The notes below the pieces were generated by a model. That model was not told the origin of the DNA. It saw only the letters and a program-made list of their open reading frames with translations, and did not search any database. Below, in pieces: positions 23,731 through 35,928 of a stretch of 64,000 bases of DNA. The stretch covers positions 6,777,058-6,841,057 of the forward strand of contig SCHM01000003.1 in NCBI GenBank assembly GCA_004123355.1. Direction: 5' to 3'. Both the position numbers and the translations under genes were made by a program. Numbering within the stretch: position 1 is the stretch's first letter; every line of letters starts with the position of its first letter. This stretch comes from Amphirosellinia nigrospora. Its lineage: Eukaryota; Ascomycota; Sordariomycetes; Xylariales; Xylariaceae.

Positions 23731-25963
23731 GTTTAGTTGCTGTGACGAGTTCATCTATTTGTATAAATCTGATTCACGTGCGACATAATGGGATTGTTCT
23801 TCTTTAACAACTTATAGGGGAAACAAACAAAGAACAGGCCCTGAAACAAAACCGTTAAGCTAGAACAAACTCCTCGAAGGAGGAGTAAGCACAAGGCGTG
23901 TCTAGCTGGGTCTACTAGAGCAGTGCGGTCAACGTTGTTGAGCCACCGGGTAGCGTAGGCGACACTGACTAAAGTCAAGTTGCCAGGATGGTCATTGGAA
24001 AAGCGTATCATCTCATCTTCAAATTTATCGGGTTGTTCCTTTGCTTCTTTCACATTAAGCTTAGATTTGAACTTAACACCAAGAAGGTCTCGCGTTGGGG
24101 GATCATTCTCGATGAGCCTATGAAGAGCCTTAGAAACCCTTGTGCGACAAGTTTCTACGGCCTACCCGAGTACAAGGCCCCTGACACTATGCCTTGCTTC
24201 AGCTTCGTAGACTCCATGGCTTGAATTGAAAGTTATGGGGAAATAGAGGATCATGTGTCCGCTGTTAGGCACACCGCTTTGACAATACTATCGCCACATT
24301 TGTGGATCGCTAGTACTACCTCGCTAAAACTGATAAAGGGGTTGGGATCTATGTATATGAGTGGTATCAAGACCCTCGCGCAATGATATATATCATACTA
24401 TACCCTATGGATGACGCACACGAAGGTCCTGACATCCGGTGGCATATTGCATTAATTGTCATGAACCTAGTGTATGGCAGGCAAAAGACACTTGTTGTTG
24501 CACAAGGTTCTAGAAGTATCCTCGTGGTCGCGATCTGACTGATTATAGGAGGCTCTTTGTCCGTATGCTTATGCCTCATGACATTAATATACTAAATATG
24601 TAACATGTGTCTATCAGCGAGACTAGCTACTCAGCTCTTGAGTAGATGAGAATTATACGTAATCCCATGCATTCGGACGAGAGAGGAACTTATATAATCA
24701 CCGTAGATGTCACATTCAAAAGAGGTAGCACTGCATACTAGAGGTAGACGACAAGTTGAGTCTCGCAAGACGTCGGTACCTTGCATATGAAACATGCCTC
24801 AACCGTATCCGGTTGTTAACACGGTGTAACACACGCTTTGCGGCCCTGTTCTGAATAATGTGTGCATTTTAACTAGGGGTTACGCCATTTTCATATGCAG
24901 ATCTATGGAGAATATCGCTGTCCGTAGCTAAAACTACTCGAAAGACATCATTAATAATATCGACTTAGGAAAATAATCAAATAGCAAGCGTACTGATCTT
25001 CGTAGTGTCGGTTTGATTGGATAACAAGGCAACCGGTTTCAGAGGTGTCTCTTCAGCGGTATATCTTATTTATTTGCAATCTACGGAAAATGAAACTCGT
25101 AGGTCAAATATGCACAAAAGTATCATCTAGTTCAAGGAATATTTTGGGGAGTTGTGAATTTGTCCTCTTGCCCTTTGACACGTTCTACAAACATCGGGCG
25201 CTTAGCCGGTGCCTTGTGACCTCCGCATCCTGCCACGTGAGGTTCTATGATACGCCGCCACAACGCACAAGAGTTACAATTTGTCAAGGTATAATATGTC
25301 TCTGGTACTTGGTCGCCCGAATCTAAATTTTACAGGCTTTTTTTCCCTCCACGTATATGCGAATTTGTTGTTTGTACTTTAGAAACATTATGTTAGAATC
25401 CCCTAAATTATGTTTTAAACTCATTTAAACACCTGACTATAGCCTCACCCTCTTCACTCCCTTTCAATAATTTGACGAAGGACGACTTGTTCCGTGGAAA
25501 TATGGTGCGATTATTTTTGCAATTAGGATTCAAGAGTAACAGAAGTATACGTGACATAAAAAAAAAGCAACTCCGACTCTAGTTTTGTTTCAAGTATGCG
25601 CTACAAAGAGGCACAGGAAACTTTAACAAAGTGTGGTGTGGTGAAGTCAATGGAAGGGAGAGGCAGGGGACTCAAATGGCTCAGCGGAGACCTAGAGAAA
25701 TGGGCCTGTAACACCTATTCATTGGTGATAGGTATTTTTAAGATTTATGCTGGATGTCTTCTCTGCAAGAAACTCAAAATCGACTGCTGGTATGTCTTTT
25801 TCGTACCGGGCAAAATAATGAGTACTTATATACCCTCCGCCCCCTTAAGAAGTGGAGAGAGTAGTGGGATATTTCTTGGTCCGCATTTACTACTTACATC
25901 GAGATATTTTACGTTGGACAGCCGTAAAAAATCTTTGTTAGTCGTTGTTGATAACGAAACAGA
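23731..25963. other. AT-rich intergenic region with unassigned open fragments
   Basis: No complete gene is supported. Minus-strand open codons at 23751-24053 (EAKEQPDKFEDEMIRFSN) and plus-strand codons ending at 24538 (DDAHEGPDIRWHIALIVMN) look protein-like, but they are short and flanked by stops. They could be remnants of a degraded gene or mobile element; I recognise neither. The stretch 24600-25600 is AT-rich and featureless to me. Confidence 0.4.
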
Positions 25964-28384
25964 ATGACGTCTGCTACTTCTGACTGGGCGAGTACTCGAT
26001 GAAGAGCGAGGCGGCGAAGATTTTGAACACAATTCGTCAATACTTCATTGAGGCCAAGAAGTCATGTCCAGGTGGCGACTCGTGCTCAAAGAAGACTTCA
26101 TGTACGGAAGACTCGTGTGTGAGACACTCGCTCGCGGATGACGTAGTATCTGAGCATCGCGGCGAAGTATTCACACGGTATCAAGAGATCATCCCTATTT
26201 CCCAATCCCATTCAAGGAGACGGAACTGTTGCGGCACTCAAATGATTGAAGGCAACTGTGAGTGAACTCGAAGAATACTTGGAACACATAGTTTGTGAGA
26301 GTGTTGGATCGCTGACCATCTCAACATAAGTGGCGAAGGCTATCCTGTCTCAGCGGATTAAGGATGGGATCTCTATCCAAGACTCGGGGTCACGGTTGAC
26401 CTCGAACAGAACAACAGCTCTCTGTTCCAGACCTACTTGACCACTCTGAACAACCGCGGAAAGCTTGCTGAAGGCACCAAAGAGCTCATGAGCCAAAAAC
26501 CATTCAGTAAGACAGGCTTACATCAGGCTGTGCTGGTTCTCTTGATGCTAACTCTCATCGCAGATACTGACATCCATGACGCACAGTTATCCATTTAACC
26601 GCATGTCTTCGAATATATATAAGACGGCCGACAATGAATTCTATCACTTCCACGGTTCGCTGAATCCGGAAAAGACGCTGACAATGCTGACCTTCATCGG
26701 ATAGAGGATTGGCTGCGCGCCGACAGAACACGAAGAGATCGTAAATATATTGAACAGAAAACAGTACAACGCACCTCAGTGATTGGGACGCGGCCAATGT
26801 GTCTATTGACCAAGCGGGTGTGAGGGTGCTAACTCACCAAGATTTCATGGACACTGATCATGTACAACTCCCCTTTTACTTCCCTTTCGATATATGAACT
26901 CAAGAATGCGGGGCTGACATAGAAACTCAGGGGAAAGCACTAGCGAATACTTTACCATGGACCGTAGAACAGGTCAAGAATACCAACACAGTGAAGACCG
27001 AGCCACTGGCTGTGTCAGGGAAGAACCCGCGACCTCTGGAAGGAGTGAAAGTCATTGAATTCTGTCGCATTATCGCAGGTCCCATTATGGGAAGAATCCT
27101 TGCTGAATACGGAGCTGAGGTGATTAAGATTACCAGCCCATATATGCCAGATGTCCCTTATTTCCAAGTGGATGTTAACATGGGCAAGCGGTGTGTCTCT
27201 CTGGACCTCAAGAATAATGAGGAAGACAAAGCAGTGTTCCGATCAATGATAAAGTCAGCCGATATCATACTTGATGGCTATCGGCCAGGTGCTATAGCTA
27301 AACTCCTTGCGGTCTCTATCCTGGGCCTCGAGCCGCAGTCAGAACAACAAGATTGGTTGCAACCGGTACTCCAGAAACTGACTCACGACAATGGAAGAGG
27401 ATACGTGTATGTGGCCGAGAACTGCTTTGGCCATGTTGGGCCCTGGAAAGACCGCAAAGGGTGGCAACAGACAGCGGACTGCGTGAGTGGCTTGGCTTGG
27501 GAGCAAGGAAAATTCATGGGGAGCGCTGTACCCGGGGTGCCTCCTTTCCCGATCTCGGATTATGGCACCGGTTGCATGGGTGCAATAGCCGCGATGGTAG
27601 GGTTGCTCAATCGCGCCAAGTTCGGAGGTTCCTGGATCGGAAAGACTTCCTTGTTGCAGTACGACATGCTGCTGTTTAAGCAAGGACAATACGACAATGT
27701 CTTGCAGGAAGCGCTTCGCAACGAGATGAGGGTCTCCGCGAATGATACTAAACCTAACGAGGACATTCTCACGGATCTGGCTATACAATATTTCGGGACC
27801 TACCTCGATGAAATGTTGGAAAGCAAGCCATTTTTGGACCTTACGTATCACAACAGCGTAGACCAAGGTCAGTCACTAGAGTCTCTTAACCCTCTTCCCC
27901 TTTCATAGCATACCTGAGAGATATGAATTACCTTAGCAGGCATGTTCTGATCTTACAACCCCCACAAACTCCCGAAACCCTAGGCAATTCCGACTATAAG
28001 TGAATATTGACTCTAATGTTTATAATAGTCTGCGGGGCTGCCCTCCGAAGCATGTTAATCCGCCACCACCATTTATTTGACGAGACGAACAATGAGATCT
28101 ACGAATTCTGGCGAGCGAATAAGTACAAGATCGAGACTTGGACAGACGATACCCCGGTGTCGCTCGTACTGCGCGCGGTCAGGCCGGTAGTGTCTCTCGA
28201 GGCAGGCCGTGTCCAACACCGGCGGCCGTCGAGGCCGAATGCTGCTGATAACAGGGAATTGAACAGAGACAACCCGTGGGAGGACTCAACGAATGAAGAA
28301 GGGCCAATTTCACTCGACAAGGTTCACACCGTGCCCGTGACATTTTTCAGTTGGAACAGAGAAATCTTTTCATCATCCCCTTGA
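25964..28384 (+). CDS. CaiB/BaiF family (class III) CoA-transferase, heavily disrupted
   Basis: Class III CoA-transferases move CoA between carboxylic acids through an Asp-linked anhydride. The fungal two-part form is recognisable throughout. The N-terminal half-domain runs from MTSATSDWASTR via SEAAKILNTIRQYF, VTVDLEQNNSSLFQTYL and NEFYHFHGSLNPEKTL. The complete domain follows: PLEGVKVIEFCRIIAGPIMGR, LAEYGAEVIKI, RCVSLDLKNNE, ADIILDGYRPGA and the FGHVGPW block. The tail carries HHLFDE and RPSRPN. The locus has at least five frame changes and an in-frame TGA near 26248 (in AALK-stop-LKA). A roughly 20-residue insert between AIAKL and QKLTHDNG may be a 63 bp intron with a weak donor. It is more damaged than its neighbours, so a true pseudogene is a real alternative to assembly error. 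Confidence 0.85.
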
Positions 28385-29839
28385 CTACTGATCTGATATT
28401 TCTTGCTGAACTACTTTTCACCTACTGCCGTCCACCGTTGTCATTTGTTGTCGTTTACGGGGAATTGTATCCACGATGTTTTAGCTTAAAGTCAAGTTAT
28501 TTGTGTCTAGATTGAAAAGATGCAAGAACAATATGTGTCGCTGTCCCTTGAAAATTGAATGGGACTCATATCTGATTCATGCTCTATAAATCCAGCTGCC
28601 GGCAGACATATCGCAGAGATCGCGCGCAGAGATCGTGCGTAGAGAGTTAGCGTAAGCGTTATTTGCTATAAATATCATTTCGCAACTATCAAATTCTTTT
28701 TGCTAAAACAGTAGGTAGCTGAGCCATATATGGAATTGGCCCAGGGTGACCGGGACCACTGGAAAGGAGGTAATCTGAGGATTACTCATCCAATTCGAGT
28801 CTCAGTCAGGTAGAAATAAGGGGAATCATTTGATCAAAGGGAACGCAATATATTAATGAAAATCCTTTTTTTTTTTTTTTCTTTTGGAACAGCTCCGCGG
28901 TGTGTGTTATGTACAAAAGTGAGATACAGAGGGATTTCTGGTGTTTTCCTGTGACCCATTCCCTTAGTCATTTTGCCTTCTTACCCTCCCCCTGGGCCTA
29001 ATCTGCCCATATATCTCACACGCCCTAACTCAATATAATACGGACCTTTATTAAGGAGGGCAGAACTAGAGCGAAGGCGTTAAATTTGTTGGTGAATAAG
29101 GGTATAGCAAGGTTACACTAGAGAGGGAAATAGGTAGTAAACCACGCGTCAGGAACCTCGCAGGAGTAAAGTGTAGACATCTGTTGTTGCACGGAGAACC
29201 AGTGAAGCCATCTCCGTAGGCTCTATGTGACTATGTGACTATATACAGAGTCTCTTTGTCTGGTCTGATTCTCATGCCTATATCCCTGTTCCTGGCACCA
29301 CAGATCCTACAAGTGCCTAAGTCCTGTCGTGGATGAGTAATTGCCAGATTCCCTCCAATCCCAGGGCCCTAGCTGCCCTGGTCCAATTCCATAGCGAGTG
29401 TAACTTCCGACCTCCGAAACAGAGAGAAATAGGAAACAAGAGAGGACTGCCTTTGATTATATAAACTATATTTCTCTCATGGTCGAGGGCTCGATCTTTC
29501 ATCCAGCATTCCGTCTCGATATAATGGAATAAACCGACAGACAAGCGAGGTCGTAAATCTCGCTGTTTAATATATCACAAACCCTGACCATTCAATTTAC
29601 CGAATGAATCAAACAAGCCTCGATGCTCAATCAAAGAGTGGGAATTCGCTGTAGAGAAACTTGATTATCTTGCTTACAACAGTCAGTCCATACGTAATTA
29701 TTTCGGCTTTTGATACAGCTTCGGAAGTAACAGTAAACTCTCCAATATGAACCGATCCAGACGAGCCACCGCGCACCTCTCTCTCCCACTCTTCCTATCA
29801 CTTGATGTACTACCCTATTCCCTCCACCCCCTTGCTCAA
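28385..29839. other. intergenic region, no gene seen
   Basis: AT-rich sequence between the convergent ends of the CoA-transferase and the acidic repeat protein. It has a run of about 18-20 T near 28867 and no coding frame I can support. Confidence 0.6.
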
Positions 29840-31561
29840 TCAGATGGAAACCCCCAACTGCTCCAACTCGTCGCGGAGGGTGGCCGCGCGCTCAGATAGA
29901 ATGCATATATCCCAGATAGATAGCTCAAGGAGGTTCTTGACGACGACATCGGCAGCATACTCAGGCGTTTCGACCAGATCAGCCCACGCCTCGCGTGGCA
30001 CGGCAGCCAGGGCCTCGAAGTCCCCGACGTCGATGCCGCTCGCGCGGGCGCGCACCATGAAGTTGAGCACCTTCGCGATCGCCCTCAAGTGCCCGCTGAG
30101 CAGGCTATCTATTGTCTTGTCGCGCCGATAGACGAGGTAGGATTTGTTGAGGTCTCTGAAATTGTCAGCCTTGTCATCGTCGTTGTCATAATTGGGATCA
30201 TCGTCCTCACCGTCGTTGGCATCAACCCCGTCAGACATCTCTATTTCAGTAGTCTCCGGATCATCCACTTTCCCCCTTCTAGCTTGATGGATGATGTCTC
30301 CGCCCCTTCGGAACCTGAAGACGACGAGGACGAACTGGAAAGCCGGCGGTCGACGGACACCTGTCTGGAGCCGAACAGATCTGAAGTCGAGTGTCCCCGC
30401 TTCTTCATGAACTCGATGTACCGGGCTGCGGCGCCGGTGGTGAAGTCGAAATCCTCGAGTTGCACGGGTTTCTTGGCCCCTCGCTTTCGGCAATCGCGCT
30501 GGGCGCTGGCGATATATCCTCTTCGGCGCTTTCGCCTTCGCCTTCCACTTCAGCGCTTGGTATCGGTTCCTCCACGTCAGTTTCGCCCTCGGCATCCGCG
30601 TTTGAATCCGATCCCGCCTCTTCCACCTCTTCTGGGGAATCCTGCTGACTTCCCTCATAGTCGTCCGGTAGCGGCGGTAGCGGCGGGTACTCAGGCTCAT
30701 CATCTTCAAGGTCGCCAATGAGATCCAAGCTCGCGGATTCCTCCAGAGGGCTCTGGAGTCTCCTATTGATGTTCGCAGCCCCGTCTGCGGGATAAGTCTT
30801 CGGAACTGATGGTGCCGTCTTAGGAGCGTCTTGATTGTCTGCTTCGTCATCGTCGTCAAGGAGATTCAAGCTCGCGCGTTCCTCCGACGGGCTCCGGCGT
30901 CTCCTATTGATGTTCGCAGCCCCGTCTGCGGGATATGTCTTCGGAAGCGATTGTGCCGACTCAGAAGTGTATCGACTGTCAGCTTCGTCATCGGTGAGGT
31001 CCTTCCGACGAGCCTGCTCGGCACGCCGCCTATTCGCGCGCCTCTCCCGCGGCGACCAACCATCGGAATACGTAGACTCAAGTGGGCTAACAACCACCGC
31101 CTTAGCTTTCGCAGCCTCCTTCTCCTCCGCCTCATCATCCGTGAGATCTACCGCATGAGCTCTCTCCGCCAGACGTCTAGCAGCGCGTTTTTGTCGCGGC
31201 GTCTTGGAAGCGGTGGGCGCGGAGTTGAGTGGCTCGACATAATCCATGTCATCATCGTCATCTTCATCTCCATCATCGCCATCCTTCTCCTCCTCATAAT
31301 CATCCGCCGAGTCGTCGAGCAGTGGCAAACGCACGTTCTTGGGAGGTCCCCCTCGTCCTCGCCGGGGTCGCTGAACTCGCTGCTGCTGATGTTGGGGGAA
31401 AAGATGTCAAAGCTAGCTGGCCCACTACTCCTCGTCCTGACCCCGCCTGAGGAGGTCCTCAGTGATGCTTCTACGCTTTTTGAGGCATCGGCGATGAGGC
31501 GTGGCCGCTTTGTGCCGTCCTTGGTCTTTTGATTGCTGGCGGGTCTTTTTATTGGCGCCAT
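29840..31561 (-). CDS. acidic nuclear-type protein with internal 47-residue repeats, unknown function
   Basis: The reading starts MAPIKRPASNQKTKDGTKRPR, a bipartite basic stretch like a nuclear signal, with the ATG at 31561. A long acidic region follows (DDDDDMDYVEPLNS), then repeated modules alternating basic RRxxxR blocks with DLTDDEA or LLDDDDEA blocks. The segment PKTYPADGAANINRR occurs twice, 47 codons apart. The C-terminal ~110 residues (from DLNKSYLVYRRDKTIDSLL to ELEQLGVSI) are helical and may be a folded domain. Three frame breaks occur, near 31345, 30470 and 30283. I do not recognise the family; the composition suggests a chromatin-associated or nucleolar scaffold, which is inference. 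Confidence 0.72.
30727..30950 (-). repeat. 141 bp in-frame tandem duplication within the acidic protein
   Basis: A block of about 83 bp beginning at 30727 recurs at 30868 with about ten mismatches. A 37 bp core is identical at 30758-30794 and 30899-30935. The 141 bp period is 47 codons, so the frame is kept. More diverged copies extend toward 31190. Confidence 0.85.
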
Positions 31562-32102
31562 GACTACTGGCTTCGCAAGATTCATGAAATGAAGGACTAA
31601 CTCAATCAACAGAAATTTGATCTGACTGGATGAGTTCCCATCTTACAGCACGTTGTAAGCTGAAGGATGATACCCAAAGAGAAGTCTCTTTCATGGTGGG
31701 AGCCGTGCTAGCTGATATAGTCTTTGATGTGAGCACCTGCTGGTTCCGGCCTCAGGCGTTGTCTTATGGTTTCAGACCCTTTTTGGTTTGAGACAATGCC
31801 CATTGTAAGTGCCTGCTTTCAAAGTTTCATGGAATGGCAGTAATCGCTTTGTCTCCATGCAAAATCATTCCAGTGATGTCTCACAGACCGCAACTAGGCG
31901 ACACATTAGCCAGCGCTAGGCCGCCGCTCTCACCTTGAATATACTGGACTAACGTCTCGTTCGCCTGCTGAACCAATTCATCCGGATATACAGTTGGATT
32001 GAATCAAAGTGTAGTCATTTCAGAATTCTTTGGTAGATTGTCTATCGTGAAACTAAGACGAAAGCATCGTATCTAGGAAGTCTGAGCTGGGTGGTTGCAA
32101 CC
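31562..32102. other. intergenic region
   Basis: Promoter side of the acidic repeat protein and 3' side of ola1. No further feature is supported. Confidence 0.6.
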
Positions 32103-33557
32103 TTAACCCTTGGCGGCGCCGGCCTTAATCAGGAGTATGTCGCCATCATCGACCACATAATCTTTGCCTTTTGTCATAACCTTACCCTTGGCTTTTACTT
32201 CGGCCTCATCGCCAAGCTCCTTTAGCGCACTGTAATTATACACAACGGCCTGGATAAATGTCTTCTCAAAGTCCGTGTGAATAACACCAGCAGCCTGAGG
32301 TGCTTTTGTGCCGTCTCTAATGGTCCATTGTCGGACCTCGTCGGTACCAACGGTGAAGAAACTGCGCAAGTGTAGCGCTTTCCTCATAGTTGTAACAATT
32401 TTAGGCAGCGCGGACTCAATTCCACAGTTTTTGCATTCTTCTTCCACTTCTGCGTCCGTCTCGAAGCGTGTCAGGCGCTCTTCGAAACAGACGGATATGG
32501 GAAGAATAGGGTCGCCAGCAGCATGTTCCTTCATCCACTCTGCGATCTTGGCGAGATGCTTATTCTTCTTTCTTGTATAATCCTTCTCTGAAAGATTAAC
32601 CAGGTACACCACCGGCTTTGCGGAGAGCAAAAACAAGGTGTTGATAACCTCAACCTATTCACATGGGTCAGCACATATCCTCGATGCCATGTTGTGCCAT
32701 ATGAAAGAGAATGTAAAAAAAGTAAATCAGAGCATGTTTTTTATCTCAGTGCGCACTCTGCGTTGTATAATTGAGGCACTCGAAGAGCTGGGATTAGATC
32801 AGGCGCTATGGCCCTTTGTCATCATAAAATGTGGGTAGAGAGAAAAGCAGAGAATGTTGTTAGTCTTACCTCCTTGGGGGACCAGTTGCCCTTCCGGACA
32901 TCCTTGCCGTCTTTCAGCCAGTTAAGGACCTTTTCCATGGTGGCCTCTTCTTCTTTGGCTTTCTTCACCTCCAGACTTTGACCACCGACGCGTGTCTTTT
33001 TCTTTTGGTTTTCTATCGCCTTCTCGGTAAACTCAATATCTTTTGTCCGCAGCTCATCTGCGATAATGTCCAGATCTCTGACAGGGTTGACGTCACCTTC
33101 GACGTGAATGATTTCAGCATCATCAAAGCACCGAACGACCTGGAAGATGGCATCGACAGCGCGAATATGTGACAAGAAAGCGTTACCGAGACCAGCACCA
33201 GTAGAAGCGCCTCTCGTAAGACCTGCAATATCGTAGACGGTCAAGTGAGCTGGCACCCGAGACTTGGGGTTGTACTTTGAGCACAGCCAGTCATATCGGT
33301 CATCTGGCACGATGACACGAGACTCCTCGGGGTCAATAGTGGCGTAAGGGAAGTTCTACTCATACCTAGGTCAGAGACGAAGTAGGCGCGTACAGCAGCA
33401 GAAGGCTTACAGCGGGGTTGCCAAGGCTGCACTTGGTGATGGCCTGGAACAAGGTGGATTTGCCAACGTTGGCAAGACCGACGATACCAGCCTTCAAGTT
33501 GTTGCCAGGACGGCCCAAAAGGACCTTCTCCTCGACCGCAGCCTTCTTGGGAGGCAT
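32103..33557 (-). CDS. ola1: Obg-like ATPase Ola1 (YchF-type translation-factor GTPase)
   Basis: A cytosolic P-loop ATPase of the TRAFAC/Obg class that associates with ribosomes and the proteasome and is linked to stress responses. Three exons (33557-33411, 33355-32870, 32654-32103) give 394 residues without any frame break, the usual family length. It shows [11 protein letters not shown] at the start, G1 as GLANVGKS, switch II as [10 protein letters not shown], and a helical insertion with coiled coil. G4 appears as NLSE instead of NKxD, the change that shifts YchF proteins from GTP to ATP. A C-terminal TGS domain carries [16 protein letters not shown]. The introns are 55 and 215 bp. It serves as an internal standard showing that the assembly is clean in this stretch. 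Confidence 0.97.
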
Positions 33558-34735
33558 TTTGGGGGCGTAGGTACCCCCACCCGATGTCGCTTACCGTAGG
33601 TACGAGTAGTGATGTATATGGAAGTGCAACTAGGCACTCGAGTAGAGATGAGGAGGGTAGGAAACGCAGAGCTAGCTGCGACGGGTCGAAAAATGTGGGA
33701 GAGAGAAGTGAAGGGGAGGGGGGAGAAGGTAGAGGGAGACGTGGTGAAGGATTTCGGCTGTGGACCAGCCTCAAAGGTGCGTTTGTTCGAGTCAATGATC
33801 AGGTTTTTATTTTTTTGGCCTCGGAATGTGGTCGAAGGCAGACCTTGTGGGTGGGGGAATAGGAGTTTGGAGGTGAAGACGAAGGTGGTTGTTGAATTGG
33901 GCTGGGTTTGATCTGTTCCAACAGAGCCCTTTTGCGTGAGGGGCAGAAGAAGAAAAAAAAAGCTTGAGGCGCAAAGTGGGTTCCTAGAAATTGGACTTCC
34001 CACTTTGTCCACGCTGCCCCGCCAGGTTGGGCCCCAGGCCATGGTCGGGGGTAGAGTTTCGCCGCGATGCCGGATTAATGCATTAATTACCTAAGGTTAG
34101 GTATATAAACATATATCTAAATAAAACACTCTATTAAAATGTTGTTCGGCCCGCTTTCAGCCTCTAGCCAAGACTCCCCGACTCCCCAGGTTGGGTCTTG
34201 CGCCAGGGTTCACCAATAGTGCCCGCCAGAAAGAACCCCCCCCACTGTCCCAGAACCAATAATGGGTGCTTTAGCGGCTCAGGTGCTGAAGCGTCTGAAA
34301 CATCGAGGCCTTGCCCAGCCAGGCAGCCCCATGTTTTCATCGGTGCCTGTCGTCTGTGCCAGCGACTCGCAACATGATTTGTTGTTTCGTAAGGTTAGAA
34401 GCCCACGAGTGGATGAAGCGAGTTGAGGGTTGAGTTGAACACAAGCCATCAACAAGTTCCTCTCGGTATCGGTATCTGTCTTCTGCCATCTGACTGTTTG
34501 TCTTCCGCGCTCGTCTCCGTATCAGCCAGCTGCTTTGAACACGGACAATCCTTACACATGCCTGGCCTGTCAACCCAAGAATAGGTAGCACCAGGGTCCT
34601 TTGACTAGGCACTCTTGTCGCCACTCCCTCAGAACAACCAGCTCAGCCCCTCGCTTCGCTGAACTTCGTCCCAACGCGTTTGAAATCTAGGCACCTGAGT
34701 CTTTACTCTACAACATCTCATCGCTACCTGTCGTC
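33558..34735. promoter_or_regulatory. divergent intergenic region between ola1 and the PPPDE gene
   Basis: 1.18 kb between two divergent start codons. A G-rich stretch at 33700-33760 (plus strand) is the pyrimidine-rich promoter side of ola1. A short C run (ccccccc) lies near 34239. No gene is supported. Confidence 0.5.
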
Positions 34736-35563
34736 ATGTCGTCCAAGAAATCCTCATCCAGTAGAACCTCAAGGCAGTCACATAGATCAACTCTATCTTT
34801 AACAAGGACCGAAATTGTCATCAATGTTTACGATCTTCTTCCCGTGTGTCACTCTTCCAGATCACATGGTTATTGACCATATTCTAACAAGCCGTGCATC
34901 TTTTAGCCAGGCCGCCTATCCTCTGTTCTATGGACTGTCGGCACCTCTCTCCTCCACTCCGGCGTCGTCATCAACGGCAAGGAATACGCATATGGAGGAC
35001 ATGAAAGGCAGGGCGTAACGGGCGTGTATTGGACCCAGCCCAAGACCGAACCACCTGGTGGCACGTTTCGAACCGAGATACTACAAGGCGTCACATTCGC
35101 GACTCAGGCCGAGATCGATTCCATCATCCAGCGGGCCTCGGCTGAATACGACGGGTCCGCCTACAACATCCTCACCCAGAACTGCAATCACTTCACTGGC
35201 TATCTGTGCCAAAAGCTAACGGGGCGGCCTGGCCCGGGCTGGCTGAACCGCGCCGCGAGCATCGGCGTCGCATTTCCTTGCGTCGTCCCCCGCGATTGGA
35301 TCGAACCGCCGGATTACGAAACAGCCGAGGGCGAGCTGCTGGGGGATGATAGCGACACTGATGCCCATGAGGGCTCGAGCATGCTAAGGTCCGAACACCG
35401 GAGAACCTTAGCGACGTCGTCACTTAACCATGACGACGACTCTGACTCTGATCAGGAGTATCGGCGCAGCAACAGGTCTAAGGGGAAGCAGAGGAACACG
35501 TTCCGGGACTCCAGTGGCCGGCGCTTGCCTGCTGCCGAGAGAGCCCCTACCTCTGGCCGGTGA
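34736..35563 (+). CDS. PPPDE (DeSI-type) deubiquitinase/desumoylase-like cysteine isopeptidase
   Basis: A papain-like thiol isopeptidase expected to remove SUMO or ubiquitin from proteins. Exon 1 is 34736-34843 and exon 2 is 34907-35563, with a 63 bp intron (donor GTGTGT, acceptor TTTTAG), giving 254 residues with no frame break. The PPPDE fold begins INVYDLLPPGRLSSVLWTVG. The catalytic His lies in SLLHSGVVINGKEYAYGG and the catalytic Cys in TQNCNHFTGYLC. The substrate-binding GVTFATQAEIDSII segment lies between them. The domain ends near PRDWIEPP. A C-terminal tail rich in Asp, Ser and Arg (NHDDDSDSDQEYRRSNRSKGK) follows and is probably disordered. The Ser-rich leader before the domain is also disordered. 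Confidence 0.95.
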
Positions 35564-35928
35564 TCCAACATGTTTAGGTCTGATATTGACCGCTTTCTGT
35601 TTACATTTCGTGGCGTTTTCAGCGGTAGGGGCGCGGTTTGTTGCATAGGCGTTGTGGAATGGCCGCTCGTCTGATTGATACCAGATCTCATTTTCATTTT
35701 GGAGGGGCCCGCATGGTAGCATTGAGTTCCCTCCTTTCGCTTTGTTCATCGGAATGCATGTCACAACTGGATTGTACAGGGAATTATACATATTTTGGTG
35801 ACTATAACATATGATACACATCTTTCTGATGTCGTGTTGAGTATCTAGGTAGGCAGAATGGTATAAATTTTGTCCAGTCGCCTTCACCATGCTTGGTGAT
35901 TTTTTTTTCTTTCTATGATAGCCACGTT
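35564..35928. other. convergent 3' intergenic region
   Basis: Short spacer between the PPPDE gene and the uS11m gene. Nothing further is seen. Confidence 0.6.

Noticed and set aside
24120-24230. KLVAQGF-like string as a Copia retrotransposon trace
   Set aside because: Only a few residues agree with the reverse-transcriptase motif and no neighbouring pol or integrase motif was found.
30089-31532. Long plus-strand frames opposite the acidic repeat protein
   Set aside because: The minus strand gives repeated, charge-patterned protein with a clear start and end; the plus frames are its shadows.
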